Origin: Comamonadaceae bacterium CD01
GTDB lineage: Bacteria > Pseudomonadota > Gammaproteobacteria > Burkholderiales > Burkholderiaceae_C
DNA: 44,873 nucleotides
Assembly: GCA_002894305.1 (NCBI GenBank)
Contig: PGEI01000014.1
Location: 1-44,873, forward strand
Direction: 5' to 3'
The notes below the pieces were generated by a model that did not search any database, was not told the DNA's origin, and saw nothing but the letters and a program-made list of their open reading frames with translations. This document shows positions 23,625 through 31,785 of the stretch, piece after piece. The position numbers and the translations under genes were made by a program. The first letter of the stretch is position 1, and each line of letters starts with the position of its first letter.

Positions 23625-24392
23625 TCACCGCGGCTGCATGCGGATCGCCCCATCCAGGCGAATCGTCTCGCCATTGAGCATGGGGTTCTCCAGGATGTGC
23701 AGCGCGGTCATCGCGTATTCGGACGGGTGGCCCAGGCGCGCCGGGTTGGGTACGGAGGCGGCCAGCGACTGGCGGATGTTGTCGGGCAGCTTGGCCAGGA
23801 TGGGCGTGTCGAACAGGCCCGGGGCGATGGTGCACACGCGGATGAACTTGGTCGCCAGGTCGCGCGCGGCGACGATAGTCATGCCGATCACGCCGGCCTT
23901 GGACGATGCGTAGGGAATCTGGCCGATCTGCCCCTCGTAGCCCGCGACCGATGCGGTGAGCACGCAGGCGCCGCGCTCGCCGTCGATCGGCTCGTTCTTG
24001 GCCATGGCGACGGCCGCCAGGCGCAGCGTGTTGAAGCTGCCGATCTGGTTGACGCGGATGATGTTGGTGTATTTCTCCAGCGATCCGGCGCTGCCGTCCT
24101 TCTCGATCAGGCGCACCGGGCCGCCTATGCCGGCGCAATGCACGAGCGCGCGGAAGTTGCCGAAGGCTTCGGCCGCCGCAACGGCCTGCTGCATCTGGGC
24201 CTCGTCGGAGACGTCGGCCTTGACGTAGCGCAGGCGGCCGGCGTACTTCTGTTCCATCGCCTGGCCGCGCTCGTCGTTCAGGTCGACGGCGACGACATTC
24301 AGCCCGCGCTCCAGCAGCGCGATGGCCGTGGCCTCGCCCAGGCCCGAGACGCCGCCGGTGACGAGGGCGGTCATTCCTTGTTGCAGTTTCAT
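23625..24392 (-). CDS. SDR-family 3-hydroxyacyl-CoA dehydrogenase, HSD17B10 type
   Basis: Short-chain dehydrogenase of 255 aa closely resembling mitochondrial type 10 hydroxysteroid dehydrogenase (2-methyl-3-hydroxybutyryl-CoA dehydrogenase). The cofactor motif is VTGGVSGLG (11-19) and the catalytic residues are Ser148, Tyr161 and Lys165 (YASSK). The C-terminus TIAPGLFDTPILAKLP, LGHPSEYAMTALHILENP and LNGETIRLDGAIRMQPR is the HSD10 hallmark. The enzyme oxidises (3S)-hydroxyacyl-CoA, including 2-methyl-branched forms, with NAD. It sits between thiolase (upstream, across repeat copy 7) and Bug genes, so it supplies the dehydrogenation step before thiolysis. Confidence 0.93.
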   Translation of the reverse strand: MKLQQGMTALVTGGVSGLGEATAIALLERGLNVVAVDLNDERGQAMEQKYAGRLRYVKADVSDEAQMQQAVAAAEAFGNFRALVHCAGIGGPVRLIEKDGSAGSLEKYTNIIRVNQIGSFNTLRLAAVAMAKNEPIDGERGACVLTASVAGYEGQIGQIPYASSKAGVIGMTIVAARDLATKFIRVCTIAPGLFDTPILAKLPDNIRQSLAASVPNPARLGHPSEYAMTALHILENPMLNGETIRLDGAIRMQPR

Positions 24393-24420
24393 GTTTACTC
24401 CTTTTGGGGTCCGTGTTCGG

Positions 24421-24545
24421 CTCCTTCCCCCTCTGGGGGAAGGTGGGGATGGGGGCCTGGCTTGCGCTACCCAGGTATGTGCGGGCGCGAGCGCCGCCGG
24501 CCCCCACCCCTGCCCTCCCCTCCCCTCCCCCAGAGGGGGAGGGAG
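24421..24545 (+). repeat. Nested-palindrome repeat, copy 7
   Basis: Complete short form: CTCCTTCCCCCTCTGGGG with GGTGGGGATGGGGGCC, a variable middle, GCGCCGCCGGCCCCCACCCC, a CCTCC run and the hairpin CTCCCCCAGAGGGGGAG. It occupies nearly the whole gap between the thiolase stop and the HSD10-type SDR start. Confidence 0.85.
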
Positions 24546-24557
24546 TCATGCGCAAAA

Positions 24558-25736
24558 TTACAGTCGTTCGATGATGGTGGCGTTGGCCATGCCGCCCGCC
24601 TCGCACATCGACTGCAGGCCGTAGCGCCCGCCGCTGTCTTCCAGCGCATGCAGCATGGTGGTCATCAGGCGAATGCCGGATGCACCCAGCGGGTGACCCA
24701 GGGCGATGGCGCCGCCGCGCGGGTTCAGGCGTTCGCCGTCGGCTTTGAGCTCTTTCTGCCAGGCCATGGGCACGCTGGCGAAGGCCTCGTTGATCTCGTA
24801 GTGGTGGATGGCGTCCAGCGTCATCTTCGCCTTGGCCAGCACGCGCTGGGTGGCGGGGATGGGGGCGGTCAGCATGTAGAGCGGGTCGTCGCCCACCACG
24901 TCAAACGCGACGAAGCGCGCGCGCGGCGTGAGGCCCAGCTGCAGCGCGCGCTCCTCGCTCATGATGAGCATGGCGCTGGCGCCGTCGGTCATCTGCGAGG
25001 CGTTGCCGGCCGTGGTGCTCCATTGGATCTGCGGGAAGCGCGCCGACAGCTCGTCGTTCTGGAACACGGCCTTGAGGCCGGCGAGCTTTTCCACCGTGGT
25101 GCTGGCACGGATGGTCTCGTCCTGCGTCACGCGGCCAGCGGGGGTGTCGATGCCGACGATCTCGCGGGAAAAGCGGCCGGCCGACTGGGCGGCATGGGCG
25201 CGCTGGTGCGAGCGTGCGGCGTAGCCGTCCAGGTCGGTGCGGGGCAGCCCCCACTTGGCGGCGACGAGGTCGGCCGATACACCCTGGCCCACCAGGCCGG
25301 GCGCGTAGCGCGCGTCGAAGCGCGCGCCAGTGGTGTTCTTGCCCATGCGCGAGCTGCCCATGGGCACGCGGCTCATCGATTCCACACCGCAGGCAATGAC
25401 GATGTCCTGCGCGCCGGCCATGATGGCCTGGGCCGCAAAGTGCACCGCCTGCTGGCTGGAGCCGCATTTGCGGTCGATGGTGGTCGACGGCACATGCGTG
25501 GGCAGGCCGGCGGCCAGCCAGGCCAGGCGGCCGGGCGTGCCGGCCTGCTCGCCGGCCTGGCTCACGCAGCCGCAGATCACGTCATCGACCTGGCCGGGGT
25601 CGATCTTGCTCCGCTCCACCAACTGCTGCAGCACCTGCGACAGCAGATCCACGGGATGCAACTCGGCCAGCGCGCCATCAGGCTTGGCCCGGGCCATGGG
25701 ACTGCGAATGGCGTCGACGATGACTGGATTCCTCAT
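24558..25736 (-). CDS. Acetyl-CoA C-acyltransferase (thiolase)
   Basis: Thiolase of 392 aa. ATG 25736 is preceded by GGAG at five bases; an in-frame GTG at 25742 would overlap that site, so the ATG is preferred. The nucleophilic cysteine is Cys91 in DRKCGSSQQAV; His348 is in GHPLGASG and Cys378 in CEAGGMAN; NEAFA is present. The CEAGGMAN ending is a variant of the usual C-x-G-G-G-x-G. It cleaves a 3-ketoacyl-CoA made by the HSD10-type SDR downstream. First gene of a minus-strand operon divergent from the acyl-CoA ligase at 25944. Confidence 0.93.
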   Translation of the reverse strand: MRNPVIVDAIRSPMARAKPDGALAELHPVDLLSQVLQQLVERSKIDPGQVDDVICGCVSQAGEQAGTPGRLAWLAAGLPTHVPSTTIDRKCGSSQQAVHFAAQAIMAGAQDIVIACGVESMSRVPMGSSRMGKNTTGARFDARYAPGLVGQGVSADLVAAKWGLPRTDLDGYAARSHQRAHAAQSAGRFSREIVGIDTPAGRVTQDETIRASTTVEKLAGLKAVFQNDELSARFPQIQWSTTAGNASQMTDGASAMLIMSEERALQLGLTPRARFVAFDVVGDDPLYMLTAPIPATQRVLAKAKMTLDAIHHYEINEAFASVPMAWQKELKADGERLNPRGGAIALGHPLGASGIRLMTTMLHALEDSGGRYGLQSMCEAGGMANATIIERL

Positions 25737-25749
25737 ATTCACTCCATAC

Positions 25750-25787
25750 GGTTAATGAAACGAATGATCCATTAAAACCAATTTCAT
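25750..25787. promoter_or_regulatory. Overlapping inverted repeats in a divergent promoter region
   Basis: Two dyads overlap upstream of the thiolase gene: GGTTAATG (25750-25757) with CATTAAAACC (25770-25779), a match except for a two-base bulge, and ATGAAA (25755-25760) with TTTCAT (25782-25787). The 207-base region between the divergent thiolase and ligase is locally AT-rich. A regulator such as the IclR protein could bind here, but no family consensus is recognised. Confidence 0.3.
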
Positions 25788-25943
25788 GGCTGTTAGTTTG
25801 TCCTTAACAGCGTGTTTACCCCATGCTTCTTGAACTGTTTGCCTGAAAGAATTCACTGGAGTATCAGATTTACGAGACATGAAGTCCGTATTTCCCGAAT
25901 GCGCCACCATCCCGGCGGCGCGTGCAAACCACGGGTGACAGGC

Positions 25944-27491
25944 ATGCAGGATTTCTTTGGCCGCGCCGCAGCGGCCCCCGATCGGACGGTGGTGTTCATG
26001 GCCGACCAGGGCCGCGACACCACCGCCGGCGCGCTGGCGCAGCAGGCGCAGCAGATGGCGCAATGGCTGGCGGCCCAGGGGCTGCAGGCAGGCGAGCGCT
26101 TTGCCGTGCTGCTGGAGAACCGCGTCGAGATCCTGGCGCTGGCGCTGGCCGCGCGCGAGGCCGGCCTGTACGCCGCCGTGCTCAGCACCCACCTGACGGT
26201 CGACGAGGTGGCCTACATAGTGCAGGACTGCGGCGCGCGCCTGGTCGTGGCCTCCGCCAAGACCCTGCCCCAGCTCGAAGGCTGCACCCTGCCCTGCTGG
26301 AGCGTGGACGAGGCAGCGCCCCAGGCGCCATCGCTGCATGCGGCACTGGCCGCGCTGCAAGGCCCGCCGGTGGATTTTTCCGACCGGCCGATCGGGCGCG
26401 ACCTGCTGTATTCCTCTGGCACCACGGGCCGGCCCAAGGGTGTGCTCAAACCGCTGTGGCCCGCCCAGCTGCGCGGCCAGGCAGACCCCGAGGCCGAAGG
26501 CACGGCGCAGCGCCTGGGCATGGGCGAGGACACGGTCTACCTGTCGCCCGCGCCGCTGTACCACGCCGCGCCGCTGCGCTACACGCTGCGCGTGCTCGAA
26601 CTCGGTGGGCAGGCCGTGATCATGGAGCGCTTCGATGCTGCAGGCGCGCTGGCCCTCATCGAACGCCACCGCGTCACCCACAGCCAGTGGGTGCCCACGA
26701 TGTTCGGGCGCCTGCTGAAACTGCCCGAGGAGGTGCGCAAGCGCTACGACCTGTCCAGCCACCGCATGGCCATACACGCCGCCGCGCCCTGCCCGGTTCA
26801 TGTCAAGCACGCGATGCTCGACTGGTGGGGCGACATATTGCTGGAGTACTACGCCGGCTCCGAGGGCTGCGGCACGACGATGATCAATTCCGCCGAATGG
26901 CGGCAGCGCCCCGGCTCGGTGGGCCGCGCCACGACGGGCCAGTTGCACATCGTCGACGACCAGGGCCAGGAACTGCCCGCGGGCGAGATCGGCCAGGTGT
27001 ATTTCTCGGGCGGCGGGCAGTTCAGCTACTTGAACGACCCCGAGAAGACGCGCCAGGCCATCGACGAGCGCGGCTGGGTGACCTATGGCGACATAGGCCA
27101 TGTGGACGCCGAGGGCTATCTGTTCCTGAGCGACCGGCGCGCCGACCTGATCCTGTCGGGCGGCGTCAACCTCTACCCGCAGGAGATAGAGAACGCGCTG
27201 GCGCGCCACCCCGGCGTGCAGGAGCTGGCCGTGGTCGGCGTGCCCGACGCCGACTTTGGCGAGGTGCCGCTGGCCGCCGTCGTGCTGCGCCCGGGCGCCG
27301 AGGCCACGCAGCAGACGGCCCGCGCCATTGCCGACCAGGCCGCCGAGGTGCTCGCGCGCCTGAAGCTGCCGCAGCGCATGGTCTTCGTCGACGCCCTGCC
27401 GCGACTGGAGACCGGCAAGCTGCTGCGCCGCAAGCTCAAGGAGCAGTACCGCGACGCGCCGCAGGCCGGATTCGCCCTGAGGGACTCTTAA
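25944..27491 (+). CDS. AMP-dependent acyl-CoA synthetase/ligase
   Basis: ANL-superfamily acyl-CoA ligase, 515 aa from ATG 25944; the open frame upstream to 25812 has no family similarity and the ribosome site is weak. Motifs: LLYSSGTTGRPKGVLKP (residues 154-170), the YYAGSEGCGTTMI A5 region, GWVTYGDIGHVDAEGYLFL, DLILSGGVNLYPQEIENAL and the catalytic Lys492 in LETGKLLRR. It activates a carboxylic acid for the LCAD-like dehydrogenase downstream and the divergent thiolase and SDR genes. The sequence is of the fatty-acid/bile-acid-CoA ligase type, substrate not determined. Confidence 0.9.
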   Translation: MQDFFGRAAAAPDRTVVFMADQGRDTTAGALAQQAQQMAQWLAAQGLQAGERFAVLLENRVEILALALAAREAGLYAAVLSTHLTVDEVAYIVQDCGARLVVASAKTLPQLEGCTLPCWSVDEAAPQAPSLHAALAALQGPPVDFSDRPIGRDLLYSSGTTGRPKGVLKPLWPAQLRGQADPEAEGTAQRLGMGEDTVYLSPAPLYHAAPLRYTLRVLELGGQAVIMERFDAAGALALIERHRVTHSQWVPTMFGRLLKLPEEVRKRYDLSSHRMAIHAAAPCPVHVKHAMLDWWGDILLEYYAGSEGCGTTMINSAEWRQRPGSVGRATTGQLHIVDDQGQELPAGEIGQVYFSGGGQFSYLNDPEKTRQAIDERGWVTYGDIGHVDAEGYLFLSDRRADLILSGGVNLYPQEIENALARHPGVQELAVVGVPDADFGEVPLAAVVLRPGAEATQQTARAIADQAAEVLARLKLPQRMVFVDALPRLETGKLLRRKLKEQYRDAPQAGFALRDS

Positions 27492-27804
27492 AACAATGGC
27501 TACCTGCGCTTACTTGATAAGCGTTGCAGCCTGGTTTGACGTGAATATGCACACACTCCTACGCACGCCCGCCTTACTCCTTCCCCCTCTGGGGCTGAAG
27601 GCCGCGGCTCCAGTTCCGCCAATGCGGAACTGGACGGCCTGAAGAGCGGTGGCGTCCCGCCGCCAGCACCGAGGTGGGGATGGGGGCCAGCCATGCCAAG
27701 AAAGGCCTTGCCCTTGGCTCAAGCGCCGCCGGCCCCACCCCTGCCCTCCCCCAGAGGGGGAGGGAGAAACAGCCGCTGTTCAGCCAAGTTCTTCAACCCC
27801 ATCA
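27492..27804. other. Intergenic gap filled mainly by repeat copy 6
   Basis: This 313-base gap between ligase and acyl-CoA dehydrogenase carries repeat copy 6 at 27577-27766. The rest (27492-27576 and 27767-27804) shows nothing recognisable and no Shine-Dalgarno in front of the dehydrogenase start. Confidence 0.6.
27577..27766 (+). repeat. Nested-palindrome repeat, copy 6 (long form with perfect inner stem-loop)
   Basis: Best-preserved long copy. After CTCCTTCCCCCTCTGGGG the insert forms an outer stem AGGCCG (27599-27604) / CGGCCT (27635-27640), enclosing a perfect 10-bp stem CCAGTTCCGC (27610-27619) / GCGGAACTGG (27624-27633) with loop CAAT. A third hairpin GGTGGCGTCCCGCCGCC follows, then GGTGGGGATGGGGGCC, a variable middle, GCCGGCCCCACCCC and the right hairpin CTCCCCCAGAGGGGGAG. 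Insert length is the same as in copy 5. Confidence 0.85.
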
Positions 27805-28959
27805 ATGAGTCCCACCATGCAAGACCTGATCACCCGCACCATCTACCGCGAAGACCACGAGCAATTGCGCGAGCAGGCGCGGCGCTTTTTCGAACGTGAA
27901 GTCGAACCCTTCCACGACCAGTGGGAGCGCGACGGCATCGTGCCCAAGGAGGTCTGGCGCAAAGCCGGGCGCGAGGGGCTGCTCAACCCCATGCTGCCCG
28001 AGCCCTACGGCGGCGGCGGCGACTTCGGCCATGCCGCAGTGCTGCTCGAAGAAATCGCCCGCGCCGGCGCCAGCGGCCTCGGCTTTCCGCTGCACTCGGA
28101 CATCGTCGCGCCGTACATCTTTGCCTATGGCAGCAAGGAGCAGAAAGACCGCTGGCTGCCGCGCATGGCCGCGGGCGAGCTGATCGGCGCCATCGCCATG
28201 ACCGAGCCCGGCGCGGGCAGCGACCTCAAGTCCGTGCGCACCACGGCCAGGCGCGAGGGTGATGAATACGTCATCAACGGCAGCAAGACCTTCATCACCA
28301 ACGGCATCAACAGCGAGATCGTCATCGTCGTCGCCAAGACCGCGCCCGAGCTGGGCGCCAAGGGCGTGTCGCTGATCGTCGTCGAGGACGGCACGCCCGG
28401 CTTCAGCAAGGGCCGCAAGCTGGAGAAGATCGGCCTGATGGCGCAGGACACCTCCGAGCTGTTCTTCGACAACGTGCGCGTGCCCGTGGGCAACCTGCTG
28501 GGCGAGGAGAACCTGGGCTTCAAGTATTTGATGAAGGAGCTGGCCCAGGAGCGCCTGGTGGTGGCGGTGCGCGCCGCCGCGTCGGTCGAGGCGTTCCTGC
28601 AGAAAACCGTGGACTACACGCGCGAACGCAAGGCCTTCGGCCAGAGCGTGTTCGAGTTCCAGAACACGCGCTTCAAGCTGGCCGAAGCCAAGGCCCAGGC
28701 CACCATGCTGCGCGTCTTCGTCGACGACTGCATGGCGCTGCACATGCGCCGCGAGCTCACGCCCGAGCGCGCGGCCATGGTCAAGCTCAACGCCACGGCG
28801 CTGCAGAACAAGCTGCTCGACGAGTTCCTGCAGTTGCACGGCGGCTACGGCTACATGACCGAATACCAGGTGGGCCGCGCCTGGACCGACGCGCGCATCG
28901 GCCGCATCTACGGCGGCAGCGACGAGATCATGAAAGAGATCATCGCCCGCACGCTGTGA
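27805..28959 (+). CDS. Acyl-CoA dehydrogenase, long-chain (LCAD/ACADL)-like
   Basis: FAD-dependent acyl-CoA dehydrogenase, 384 aa from ATG 27805 (ATG 27817 is an alternative; neither has a clear ribosome site). It oxidises acyl-CoA to trans-2-enoyl-CoA, passing electrons to ETF. Motifs: AIAMTEPGAGSDLKSVRT (129-146), YVINGSKTFITNGINSE (155-171), QLHGGYGYMTEYQVGRAW and IYGGSDEIMKEIIAR at the C-terminus. As in mammalian LCAD the C-terminal site is IYGGx rather than IYEGT, and the catalytic base should be Glu249 in LAQERLVVA. Upstream lies the ligase, downstream (23 bases) a Bug gene, so the three form one unit interrupted by repeat copy 6. Confidence 0.92.
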   Translation: MSPTMQDLITRTIYREDHEQLREQARRFFEREVEPFHDQWERDGIVPKEVWRKAGREGLLNPMLPEPYGGGGDFGHAAVLLEEIARAGASGLGFPLHSDIVAPYIFAYGSKEQKDRWLPRMAAGELIGAIAMTEPGAGSDLKSVRTTARREGDEYVINGSKTFITNGINSEIVIVVAKTAPELGAKGVSLIVVEDGTPGFSKGRKLEKIGLMAQDTSELFFDNVRVPVGNLLGEENLGFKYLMKELAQERLVVAVRAAASVEAFLQKTVDYTRERKAFGQSVFEFQNTRFKLAEAKAQATMLRVFVDDCMALHMRRELTPERAAMVKLNATALQNKLLDEFLQLHGGYGYMTEYQVGRAWTDARIGRIYGGSDEIMKEIIARTL

Positions 28960-28982
28960 ACCCAAACCCAACGGAGACAAAC

Positions 28983-29975
28983 ATGGCATTCACCCGACGC
29001 AAGGCCCTGGCCCTGCCCCTCATCGCGCTGGCCACAGCCTGCGCCATCGGCACCGCGCAGGCGCAGACGCAGGTGCAGGACAGCTACCCGGGCAAGCCCA
29101 TCCGCCTCATCGTGCCCTACCCGGCCGGCGGCGGCACCGACACCATTGCCCGCCTGATCGGCACGCAGCTGGCCCAGCGCTGGGGCCAGCCCGTGGTGGT
29201 GGAGAACAAGCCCGGCGCCAGCGGCATCCTGGGCAACGACATCGTGGCCAAGGCGCCCGGCGACGGCTACACGGTGCTGCTGGGCATCACGACCGTGGTG
29301 CAGATTCCGTCGCTGTACAAAAAAGTGCCGTACAAGCTGGCCGACCTCGCGCCCGTCTCGCAGATCGCCCGCTCCGCCGACGTCATCTTCACGCCGCGCA
29401 GCACCGGCATCAAGACCATCCAGGAACTCGTCGCCCGCGCCAAGGCCCAGCCCGGCACGCTCAGCGCCGCCAGCTACGGCAACGCCACGTCGTCGCACCT
29501 GCACATCGAGCAGTTCAACATGAAGGCCGGCACCGACCTGATGCACGTCCCCTACCAGGGCTCGGGCCCGGAGATGGCGGCGGTGCTCGGTGAGCAGGTC
29601 ACGGCGGCCTTTGTCGATGCCACGGCCGCCTACCCTCAGCTGCGCTCCGACAAGCTGCGGGTGCTCGCCGTCACCGGCTCGCAGCGCCACCCGGCACTGC
29701 CGGACACCCCCATGCTAGGCGAAGTCGGCTACCCCGGCTTTGAAGCCAACGGCTGGTTCGGCGTCTTCCTGCCTGCCAGCACGCCGCAGGCCATCGTCGA
29801 CAAGCTGGGGCGCGAGGTGGCGTCCATCGTGCATACGCCGGACATGAACCGGCGCCTGTCCGAAATGGGTCTGATCCCCGTGGGCTCGCTGCCGCAGGAA
29901 TTCAAGCCCGTACTCGAACGCGACGCGGCGCACTGGAAGTCCATCGTCGACGCGGCGCAGATTTCGCTGGACTGA
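28983..29975 (+). CDS. Bug/TctC-family binding protein
   Basis: Periplasmic Bug (TctC) receptor, 330 aa from ATG 28983, with GGAG six bases upstream. Signal: MAFTRRKALALPLIALATAC with twin arginines and likely cleavage at AQA-Q near residue 20-28. Motifs: YPGKPIRLIVPYPAGGGTD, VVVENKPGASGILGNDIVA, SYGNATSSHLHIEQF, LMHVPYQGSGPEMAAVLG. It closes the ligase and LCAD-like dehydrogenase unit, so it probably supplies that pathway's acid. The 174 bases after it contain GC-rich imperfect repeats but no clear terminator. Confidence 0.92.
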   Translation: MAFTRRKALALPLIALATACAIGTAQAQTQVQDSYPGKPIRLIVPYPAGGGTDTIARLIGTQLAQRWGQPVVVENKPGASGILGNDIVAKAPGDGYTVLLGITTVVQIPSLYKKVPYKLADLAPVSQIARSADVIFTPRSTGIKTIQELVARAKAQPGTLSAASYGNATSSHLHIEQFNMKAGTDLMHVPYQGSGPEMAAVLGEQVTAAFVDATAAYPQLRSDKLRVLAVTGSQRHPALPDTPMLGEVGYPGFEANGWFGVFLPASTPQAIVDKLGREVASIVHTPDMNRRLSEMGLIPVGSLPQEFKPVLERDAAHWKSIVDAAQISLD

Positions 29976-30149
29976 GACCACCCCCGCCGGCGCCCTGTCA
30001 TCGCAGGCGCGCCAGCATCCAATCACTGTCAGCGATGGCTCCAGGCCGCTGGCGACGCCACCGCCGTCACACCCTGCAACACGCCTTTGCTCTGACCTGC
30101 GCGCGGCCGTGACGGAGGTAGGCAAAGCAACCTGCTCGTCTCGGAAAGC

Positions 30150-30641
30150 TCAGGCCCCACTGGCGGCCGGGGTGCGCGGCATCAGCTTGAAGCTGCCGGT
30201 GGCCGTGGCCACCAGCGCACCGGCGGCGTCGCGCACCTCGCCGCGGGCAAAGCTGATCGAGCGCCCGCGCCGGTCGCAGTGCGCGCTGGCGGTCAGCGTG
30301 CCGCTGCCGGTCGCCACGAAGTGCAGCGTCATGTCGATGGTCGCCACGCCGTGGCCGGCCGGGTCGTGGGCGCGCACGGCCGCGGCCAGCGTGCAGTCCA
30401 GCAGCGTGGCGATGGCGCCGCCGTGGGCCTGGCCGCGGCTGTTGCTCATGTCTGCCTGGGTATCCATGGACACCTGCGCCTGGTCGCCTCCAACGCTCAC
30501 GCCGCGCAGCCCCATGGCGCGCGCCATCGGCATGGGCAGGCCAAAGAGCACGCCGGGCGGCTCGCCGGCAAAGGAGTTGGGGGCGTGATTGGCGGTGGCG
30601 GCCGGCGCACCGGTCGGATTGGAAGCAGAAGTTTTTGTCAT
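30150..30641 (-). CDS. PaaI-family hotdog thioesterase
   Basis: Hotdog-fold acyl-CoA thioesterase of the PaaI/YiiD group, 163 aa. The family motif is NSRGQAHGGAIATLLDCTLA (residues 67-86), with His73 and the catalytic aspartate Asp82. The first 25 residues are low-complexity (alanine, threonine, asparagine) and are probably disordered. It would hydrolyse an acyl-CoA and so release CoA or rescue a dead-end intermediate. It starts 5 bases after the stop of a type III CoA-transferase and ends the operon 34741-30150. Confidence 0.88.
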   Translation of the reverse strand: MTKTSASNPTGAPAATANHAPNSFAGEPPGVLFGLPMPMARAMGLRGVSVGGDQAQVSMDTQADMSNSRGQAHGGAIATLLDCTLAAAVRAHDPAGHGVATIDMTLHFVATGSGTLTASAHCDRRGRSISFARGEVRDAAGALVATATGSFKLMPRTPAASGA

Positions 30642-30646
30642 GCGTC

Positions 30647-31771
30647 CTAGTCTAAGAAATCCTCGCCCTCGCTCAGCGGCGGCAGGCGGTAGCTGGCTGG
30701 CGTGCGGCTGAGCTTGACCGGCGCGCCCAGGCCCCGGCTACCGTCCTGCATTTGCACCACCATGGCGCGGTGCTGGGTGTGCGGGTGCTGCAGCGCCTGC
30801 TGCACGTCGAGCACCGGCGCCGCGGGCACGCCGATTGCCATCAGCGCGTCGGCCAGCTCCTGGCCATCGCGATCCTTGAAGGCTTCGGTGAGCAGCGGCT
30901 TCAACTCGGCGCGGTGCACCGAGCGCTGCCCCGCCGTGGTGAAGCGCGCATCGTCGGCCAGCGCGCCCTGGCCGATGTAGTCGCACAGCAGCCTGAACTG
31001 CCGATCGTTGCCGACGGCCAGGAAGATGGGCGCGCCGCCGGTGTGGATCACGTCATAGGGGTAGATGTTGGGGTGGGCGTTGCCGGTGCGCTGCGGCACC
31101 TTGCCGCTCATGAACCAATTGGCCGCATGCGGGTGCAGGAGCGACAGGCCGCTGTCGTACAGCGCCGCGTCGACCAGCTGGCCCAGGCCGCTCCTGGCGC
31201 GCTCGTGCAGCGCCAGCAGCACGCCGATCACCGCGTTCATGCCGGTCACCATGTCGACCACCGGCAGGCCGACGCGCAGCGGATCGCCGTCAGCGTCGCC
31301 GTTGATGCTCATCAACCCGGCCATGGCCTGGATGGCGGCGTCGTAGCCGGGCAGCGCGCCCAGCGGGCCGTCGGCGCCAAAGCCGGTCACGCGGCACCAG
31401 ACGAGGTGCGGAAACTCATGGCGCATCTGCTCGTAGCCAATGCCCCATTTCTCCATGGTGCCGACCTTGAAGTTCTCCACCACCACGTCGGCCTGCGCCA
31501 TCAGCGCGCGCACGCGCTGCTGGCCCTCGGCGCCAGACAGGTCGAGGAACTGGATGCGCTTGTTGCGGTTGAGCCCGTAGTAGTAAGACGCCACGCCGTC
31601 CTTGAACGGCGGGCCCCAGGCGCGCGTGTCGTCGCCCTGGGGCGGCTCGACCTTGAGCACGTCGGCGCCGTGGTCGCCCAGGATCTGGCCGCACAGCGGC
31701 CCGCCGAGGATGCGCGACAGATCCAGTACCTTGATGCCGGCAAGCGCGCCCGGATTGATTGGCATGGTCAT
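30647..31771 (-). CDS. Type III (CaiB/BaiF) CoA-transferase
   Basis: Family III CoA-transferase, 374 aa. ATG 31771 has GGAG nine bases upstream; that site overlaps the end of the Bug gene, leaving a 14-base gap. The catalytic aspartate is Asp144 in LPGYDAAIQAM. Other family parts: VLDLSRILGGPLCGQILGD (15-33), DVLKVEPPQGDDTRAWGPP (37-55) and QLVDAALYDSGLSLL. It should activate an acid by CoA transfer. The context, directly after a periplasmic binding protein and before a thioesterase, suggests its substrate is what the Bug protein captures. It is a little shorter than most members but no domain seems missing. Confidence 0.93.
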   Translation of the reverse strand: MTMPINPGALAGIKVLDLSRILGGPLCGQILGDHGADVLKVEPPQGDDTRAWGPPFKDGVASYYYGLNRNKRIQFLDLSGAEGQQRVRALMAQADVVVENFKVGTMEKWGIGYEQMRHEFPHLVWCRVTGFGADGPLGALPGYDAAIQAMAGLMSINGDADGDPLRVGLPVVDMVTGMNAVIGVLLALHERARSGLGQLVDAALYDSGLSLLHPHAANWFMSGKVPQRTGNAHPNIYPYDVIHTGGAPIFLAVGNDRQFRLLCDYIGQGALADDARFTTAGQRSVHRAELKPLLTEAFKDRDGQELADALMAIGVPAAPVLDVQQALQHPHTQHRAMVVQMQDGSRGLGAPVKLSRTPASYRLPPLSEGEDFLD

Positions 31772-31785
31772 TTCAGGTTTCTCCA

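Noticed and set aside
27649-27804. Upstream extension of the LCAD-like gene through the repeat
   Set aside because: The extra codons are translated repeat (PHPCPPPEGEGE-like) and no dehydrogenase has them.
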